17,226 nucleotides of DNA, taken from contig JBGPOS010000074.1 of the NCBI GenBank assembly GCA_041488155.1, positions 1-17,226 of the forward strand. Direction: 5' to 3'. Below, one piece after another: positions 14,500 to 17,226 of this stretch. Source of the DNA: JBGPOS01 sp041488155 (GTDB lineage: Bacteria > Chloroflexota > Dehalococcoidia > Tepidiformales > Tepidiformaceae). The stretch's first letter is position 1. Every line of letters starts with the position of its first letter. Position numbers and translations under genes: made by a program. The notes under the pieces were generated by a model. The model did not search any database and was not told where the DNA came from. It saw only the letters and a program-made list of their open reading frames with translations.

Positions 14500-15405
14500 A
14501 TGAGAGTTGGGATTTCGCTCACGAGCTTCCACGCAACCAGCGACGTCCGCGCCGGCGCCCGCTGGATGATTGAGCGCGCTGCCGCCGCACGGAACTCCGG
14601 CCTTGACTCCCTCTTCGTCGGCGACCACCACGCGACGCCTGCGCCCTACTACCAGAACACCCCGATCCTCGGCCGCCTCCTCGCTGAATGGGGCGAGGCC
14701 CCGGCCGGCTGCCTCTTCCTGCTGCCTCTGTGGCACCCCGTCCTGCTCGCCGAACAGGTCGGGACCTTGGCTTCGATCACAGGCGGCCGTTTCATCCTCC
14801 AGTGCGCCCTCGGCGATGGCAGGCAGCAATTCGCGCCGATGGGCGTCCCCATTAAACAGCGCCCCTCGCGCTTCGAAGAATCGCTCGACATCATTCGCAG
14901 GCTGCTCGCCGGCCAGTCGGTCTCAAGCCAGGGCCGCTATCACATCGAGAACGCCCGCATTGCGCCTACACCTCCCGAGCCCGTGGATGTTTGGATCGGC
15001 GGCAGCGCCGAGCCGTCGATAGACCGTGCCGCCCGCCTCGGCGAGGCCTGGCTCGCCGGCCCCGAGTTGAGCCCCGAGCTCGCCCGCAAGTGGATCGACT
15101 ACTACCGCGAACGCTGCGCTGTTCACCGGCGGCGCCCGACAGCTATCGCCATCCGCCGCGACATCTACGTCGGCGAATCCGACGAATAAGCCGAGAAGGT
15201 TGCAGCCCCCATTGTCTCCGCCGGCTACCGCGGCTTTGACCCTTCAGCCTGCACCTACGGCAGCCCCGCGACCGTCGCTTCGCGATTCCGCGAGTACGCT
15301 GCGATGGGCTACACCGACGTGATCGTCCGCCACCTCACCGACGAACCCGGGCAGGTTCTCGATTCAATTCGTCGCCTGCGCGAAGTGCGAGCCGCCGTCG
15401 CCTAG
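14500..15405 (+). pseudogene. LLM class oxidoreductase interrupted by an in-frame TAA
   Basis: Read from the ATG at 14500, this is a luciferase-like flavin/F420-dependent oxidoreductase: RVGISLTSFH, GLDSLFVGDHH, VLLAEQVGTLASITGGRFIL and PVDVWIGGSAEP. The frame hits TAA at 15187-15189 after 229 residues. In exactly the same frame it then continues for 71 more codons with typical LLM C-terminal sequence (AEKVAAPIVSAGYRGF, then YGSPATVASRFREYAAMGYTDVIVRHL) up to TAG at 15403-15405. The joined length of about 300 residues is normal for the family, so one codon change such as GAA to TAA explains the break. The product ending at 15189 lacks the last barrel elements and is probably inactive. A sequencing error is possible. 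Promoter and ribosome-binding signals look intact. Confidence 0.8.
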
Positions 15406-16628
15406 AAGTTGTTCGGGAGGTGCGGCAGGTAGTTCGTGCGGAAGATTGCGTCGGCGGTGTCCAGCGCCGGCTCCCGAATCGCCGAAATCAGCCCGGCTCG
15501 AGCCAGCCGCGTTGCTGAGCGGTGGCCGGCCAACAGGCTCGCCAGGCTGTTGATGCTCATGGTCAGATTCGGCTTTCGGTCCGTGCGCCGGATCGCTGTC
15601 GTCTTTCCGTCCGTTTCCATCAAGAACGAGCCGTTATTCCATGGGCACAGGTCGTCCTGCTCGATCCGGAAGGTCAGTTCCCCCCGCGACCCGTACGGGC
15701 GCTGCGGCACCGCCGCCTCGACATCGACCACTCGCATCCAGATCCCGTCCATCGTCGAGCGCTGGAGCATCCGCGGTTCGAGCAGCAGGTCCGGCGCCGG
15801 GTCGTCCTCCGCGATGCACGCCCAGATACGGACCGTCCCCACGAGGTCGTGTTTGAGAATGTACTGCCACAGCGCGCGGTAGCCCTCCATGTCCAGGGCC
15901 ACGAAGTCTTTCACCGTCAGCGTTTGGTCCGGGCCCGGACTTGAACGCTCCGTGGCCTCGTGCGTGCCGTAGACCAGGTAGCCGCGCGGCTCACCCTCTT
16001 CGTTGCGGTAGACCACCGTGTACATCGCATCGCCTTTGTGGCGGGGTCGAAGCGTGTCGACCCGCCAGATGACCGTCGACCGGTGAAGCGCCATGTTGCG
16101 CGGCGTCGCATCCTGGATGTAGAGCTGCTTGATGATGGGGAAGGCGTCTTCGCTCGTCATCAGGCTCACGGAGCCGCTGGTCGGCCGGTTGTCGCGCAGC
16201 TGGGCCGTGCGCGGGTCGAACTTGTAGTCCACCCGGGTGGTCGCCGACCCGTAACCGAATCGCTGGTAGATCGCCGCCATGCTCGCCCACAGGATCGCGT
16301 ACGCCTGGCCCCGCTCGCGCATGGTCTCCAGGCCCTGCTTCATGATCTGCCTCAAGAGACCCTGGCGCCGGTACGATGGCAAAGTTCCGACCGCGGTCAC
16401 GCCGCCCATCCGCACTGGCTCCCCGTTGAGTCGCACCGTAAACGGGAAGACCCCCATCGTCGCAGCCATGCTTCCATCGACGAAAGCGCAGGTCGTCCAA
16501 TCGGGCTGGGTGCTCCCCAGCTCCGTGTCGACATCGCTGGTGTCGTTGTTCGCGAACACGTAAGCGACGATCTTCCCGTATGCGGCGAGCTCCTCTGCAT
16601 CTCGGCAGGCGCGAATCTCAACATTCAT
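15402..16628 (-). CDS. Eis-like GNAT acetyltransferase with C-terminal SCP2-like domain
   Basis: This 408-residue protein has the Eis layout: an N-terminal GNAT domain (acetyl-CoA loop VTAVGTLPSYRRQGLLRQIM, about 77-96), a second degenerate GNAT domain, and a C-terminal sterol-carrier-like domain containing LTFRIEQDDLCPWNNGSF. Mycobacterial Eis acetylates amines, including aminoglycosides and lysines, using a Tyr acid and the C-terminal carboxylate. Here IYQRFGYG gives Tyr126 in the expected place, and the chain ends in Phe408, matching the terminal Phe of mycobacterial Eis (recalled from memory). The substrate here is unknown. ATG 16628 is chosen over upstream in-frame codons because AGGAG sits 7 bases before it and family homology begins there. 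Its TAG overlaps the convergent LLM stop. Confidence 0.9.
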   Translation of the reverse strand: MNVEIRACRDAEELAAYGKIVAYVFANNDTSDVDTELGSTQPDWTTCAFVDGSMAATMGVFPFTVRLNGEPVRMGGVTAVGTLPSYRRQGLLRQIMKQGLETMRERGQAYAILWASMAAIYQRFGYGSATTRVDYKFDPRTAQLRDNRPTSGSVSLMTSEDAFPIIKQLYIQDATPRNMALHRSTVIWRVDTLRPRHKGDAMYTVVYRNEEGEPRGYLVYGTHEATERSSPGPDQTLTVKDFVALDMEGYRALWQYILKHDLVGTVRIWACIAEDDPAPDLLLEPRMLQRSTMDGIWMRVVDVEAAVPQRPYGSRGELTFRIEQDDLCPWNNGSFLMETDGKTTAIRRTDRKPNLTMSINSLASLLAGHRSATRLARAGLISAIREPALDTADAIFRTNYLPHLPNNF

Positions 16629-16635
16629 CGGGCGG

Positions 16636-16640
16636 CTCCT
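16636..16640 (-). promoter_or_regulatory. Shine-Dalgarno that fixes the Eis-like start
   Basis: AGGAG on the minus strand, within TGAGGAGCC, lies 7 bases before ATG 16628. The open frame extends 58 codons further upstream, but that part overlaps the promoter and the end of the neighbouring gene and shows no family homology. Confidence 0.7.
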
Positions 16641-16668
16641 CACGTCTCGAGTCCGGGCTGCCTGTGGA

Positions 16669-16683
16669 CTGGACCGGGTCCAG
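16669..16683. repeat. Perfect 15-base palindrome, operator candidate
   Basis: CTGGACC-G-GGTCCAG is a perfect 7-bp inverted repeat around a single central base. It lies just downstream of the TATACT -10 of the Eis-like gene, at about +1 to +15 of the predicted transcript, where a bound repressor would block initiation. A looser AGTCC/GGACT dyad (16650-16654 and 16666-16670) overlaps its edge. No repressor gene is in the window. Confidence 0.5.
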
Positions 16684-16689
16684 CGGAAG

Positions 16690-16718
16690 AGTATAGCGCA
16701 GCCGGATCGACCTATGGC
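16690..16718 (-). promoter_or_regulatory. Promoter of the Eis-like gene
   Basis: TATACT (minus strand, 16695-16690) matches five of six -10 consensus bases. The -35 position 17 bases upstream reads GCCATA (16718-16713), a poor match that overlaps the stop of the upstream repeat protein, so an activator or the -10 alone may drive it. The predicted start is near 16683 and the leader is about 55 bases. Confidence 0.4.
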
Positions 16719-17226
16719 TGCAGCGGCACGAGCGTTGCGTCCTGTGTCGCGAATATCTCGTAGGTCCCGCAGGCCTCGAGGTTGCTGAAGTCCCGCGCCC
16801 ATGCGGGGGTGGCCACCTTTCCGAACGTTGTCCAGTGCTCTCCGCTCCCGTCATTCACGAATCGGTAGACCTCGCCGTACTTGCCACTGATGCTCCCAAG
16901 CGCGTCCCGCACGTCTGCTGTCGCCCCGATGTAGACGAAGTCGTTCCAGCCCGCTTTCAGCAGCACCGGCAGCGGCACCGTCAGCCCGAAGCCCTGCGCG
17001 AGCGACACCGGCTCTTCGGACAGGAACCAGTAGGCGTCGCCTGGTTCGAGGCTGTCCAGGGTGCGCCCCAGCGAAGTCTCGCTGAACCAATGCGTAAAGG
17101 TGTCCGTCCCGTCCATCAACCGGTAGATGGCCGAAACGTGCCCCGGGTTGGCCGGATCGGCGGGGAATTCGCTGCCCAACGTGGTTGGGCCGAGCCCGAA
17201 GAAGCCCGCATGGTTCCATCCAGCGC
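16712..17226 (-). CDS. AGWN-repeat protein, C-terminal part (5'-partial), probably extracellular
   Basis: The frame is open to the window edge, so the N-terminus is missing; the visible part is 170 residues and ends IFATQDATLVPLQP. It contains two 75-residue modules joined by a 15-residue linker (AQGFGLTVPLPVLLK). Each begins AGWN, has a central (I/V)YR strand and a Trp, and ends with a D-x-L-E-x-G-x-Y pattern (SLEPGDAYWF and NLEACGTYEIF). The composition, rich in Gly, Thr and aromatic residues and poor in Lys, and the beta-like pattern fit a secreted or surface protein. From memory, similar repeats occur in Chloroflexota extracellular proteins. No catalytic motif is visible. The TTG at 17179 is internal, because repeat homology continues upstream of it. 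Confidence 0.8.
   Translation of the reverse strand, partial: AGWNHAGFFGLGPTTLGSEFPADPANPGHVSAIYRLMDGTDTFTHWFSETSLGRTLDSLEPGDAYWFLSEEPVSLAQGFGLTVPLPVLLKAGWNDFVYIGATADVRDALGSISGKYGEVYRFVNDGSGEHWTTFGKVATPAWARDFSNLEACGTYEIFATQDATLVPLQP
16730..16954 (-). repeat. AGWN module 2 (protein-level repeat)
   Basis: This is the second of two tandem 75-residue modules, running from AGWNDFVYIG to ATQDATL. It shares the AGWN start, a VYR strand, one Trp, and Leu59-Glu60 and Tyr65 with module 1 at the same module positions. DNA identity is low, so the duplication is old. Confidence 0.65.
17000..17224 (-). repeat. AGWN module 1 (protein-level repeat)
   Basis: This is the first visible module, running from AGWNHAGFFG to SEEPVSL. 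Like module 2 it spans exactly 75 residues between the AGWN start and the closing Leu, which gives a repeat period of 90 residues including the linker. More modules may lie beyond the window edge. Confidence 0.65.

Overview
The window is 17.2 kb of dense, GC-rich bacterial DNA. Most codons end in C or G. Almost every base lies in a gene, and no stretch over about 130 bases lacks one. I saw no tRNA, rRNA, insertion sequence, phage gene or CRISPR array. Three luciferase-like (LLM) oxidoreductase genes, a split methylmalonyl-CoA mutase with its own MeaB chaperone, a stand-alone DUF2344 protein and a secreted-type protein with 'AGWN' repeats together suggest a Chloroflexota member, perhaps near Dehalococcoidia/Tepidiformia. 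This is inference from gene content only.

Region 1 (1-4418, plus strand) is a methylmalonyl-CoA module. It holds the catalytic large subunit of the mutase (5' end outside the window), a DinB-like four-helix protein, a canonical methylmalonyl-CoA epimerase and two diverged VOC-fold relatives. The separate B12-binding small subunit and the MeaB-type GTPase follow. Together they would convert (S)-methylmalonyl-CoA to succinyl-CoA and maintain the cobalamin enzyme. The genes overlap by ATGA/GTGA or lie a few bases apart.

Region 2 (4419-7986, plus strand) holds a radical-SAM-associated DUF2344 protein, a GNAT acetyltransferase and a histidine phosphatase, all joined by GTGA overlaps. An FtsB/DivIC-like division protein and the tRNA(Ile)-lysidine synthetase TilS follow. 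TilS has no standard start codon at its expected N-terminus.

Region 3 (8006-12244, minus strand) reads, in transcription order, D-aminoacylase-type amidohydrolase, LLM oxidoreductase, CysQ-like phosphatase, LLM oxidoreductase. A good sigma70-like promoter sits before the first LLM gene.

Region 4 (12371-15405, plus strand) has a YyaL-type thioredoxin-fold/glycosidase-fold protein and a third LLM gene interrupted by an in-frame TAA. Region 5 (15402-17226, minus strand) has an Eis-like acetyltransferase with a promoter and an operator-like palindrome. Upstream of it is the C-terminal end of a protein with two 75-residue AGWN repeats. The interrupted LLM gene and the Eis-like gene converge and share the palindromic stop tetranucleotide CTAG.

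I found no convincing new defence or mobile system. The best leads are the unusual mutase operon with its two metal-site-degenerate VOC paralogues, the ftsB/tilS junction, the interrupted LLM gene, and the promoter-operator in front of the Eis-like gene.
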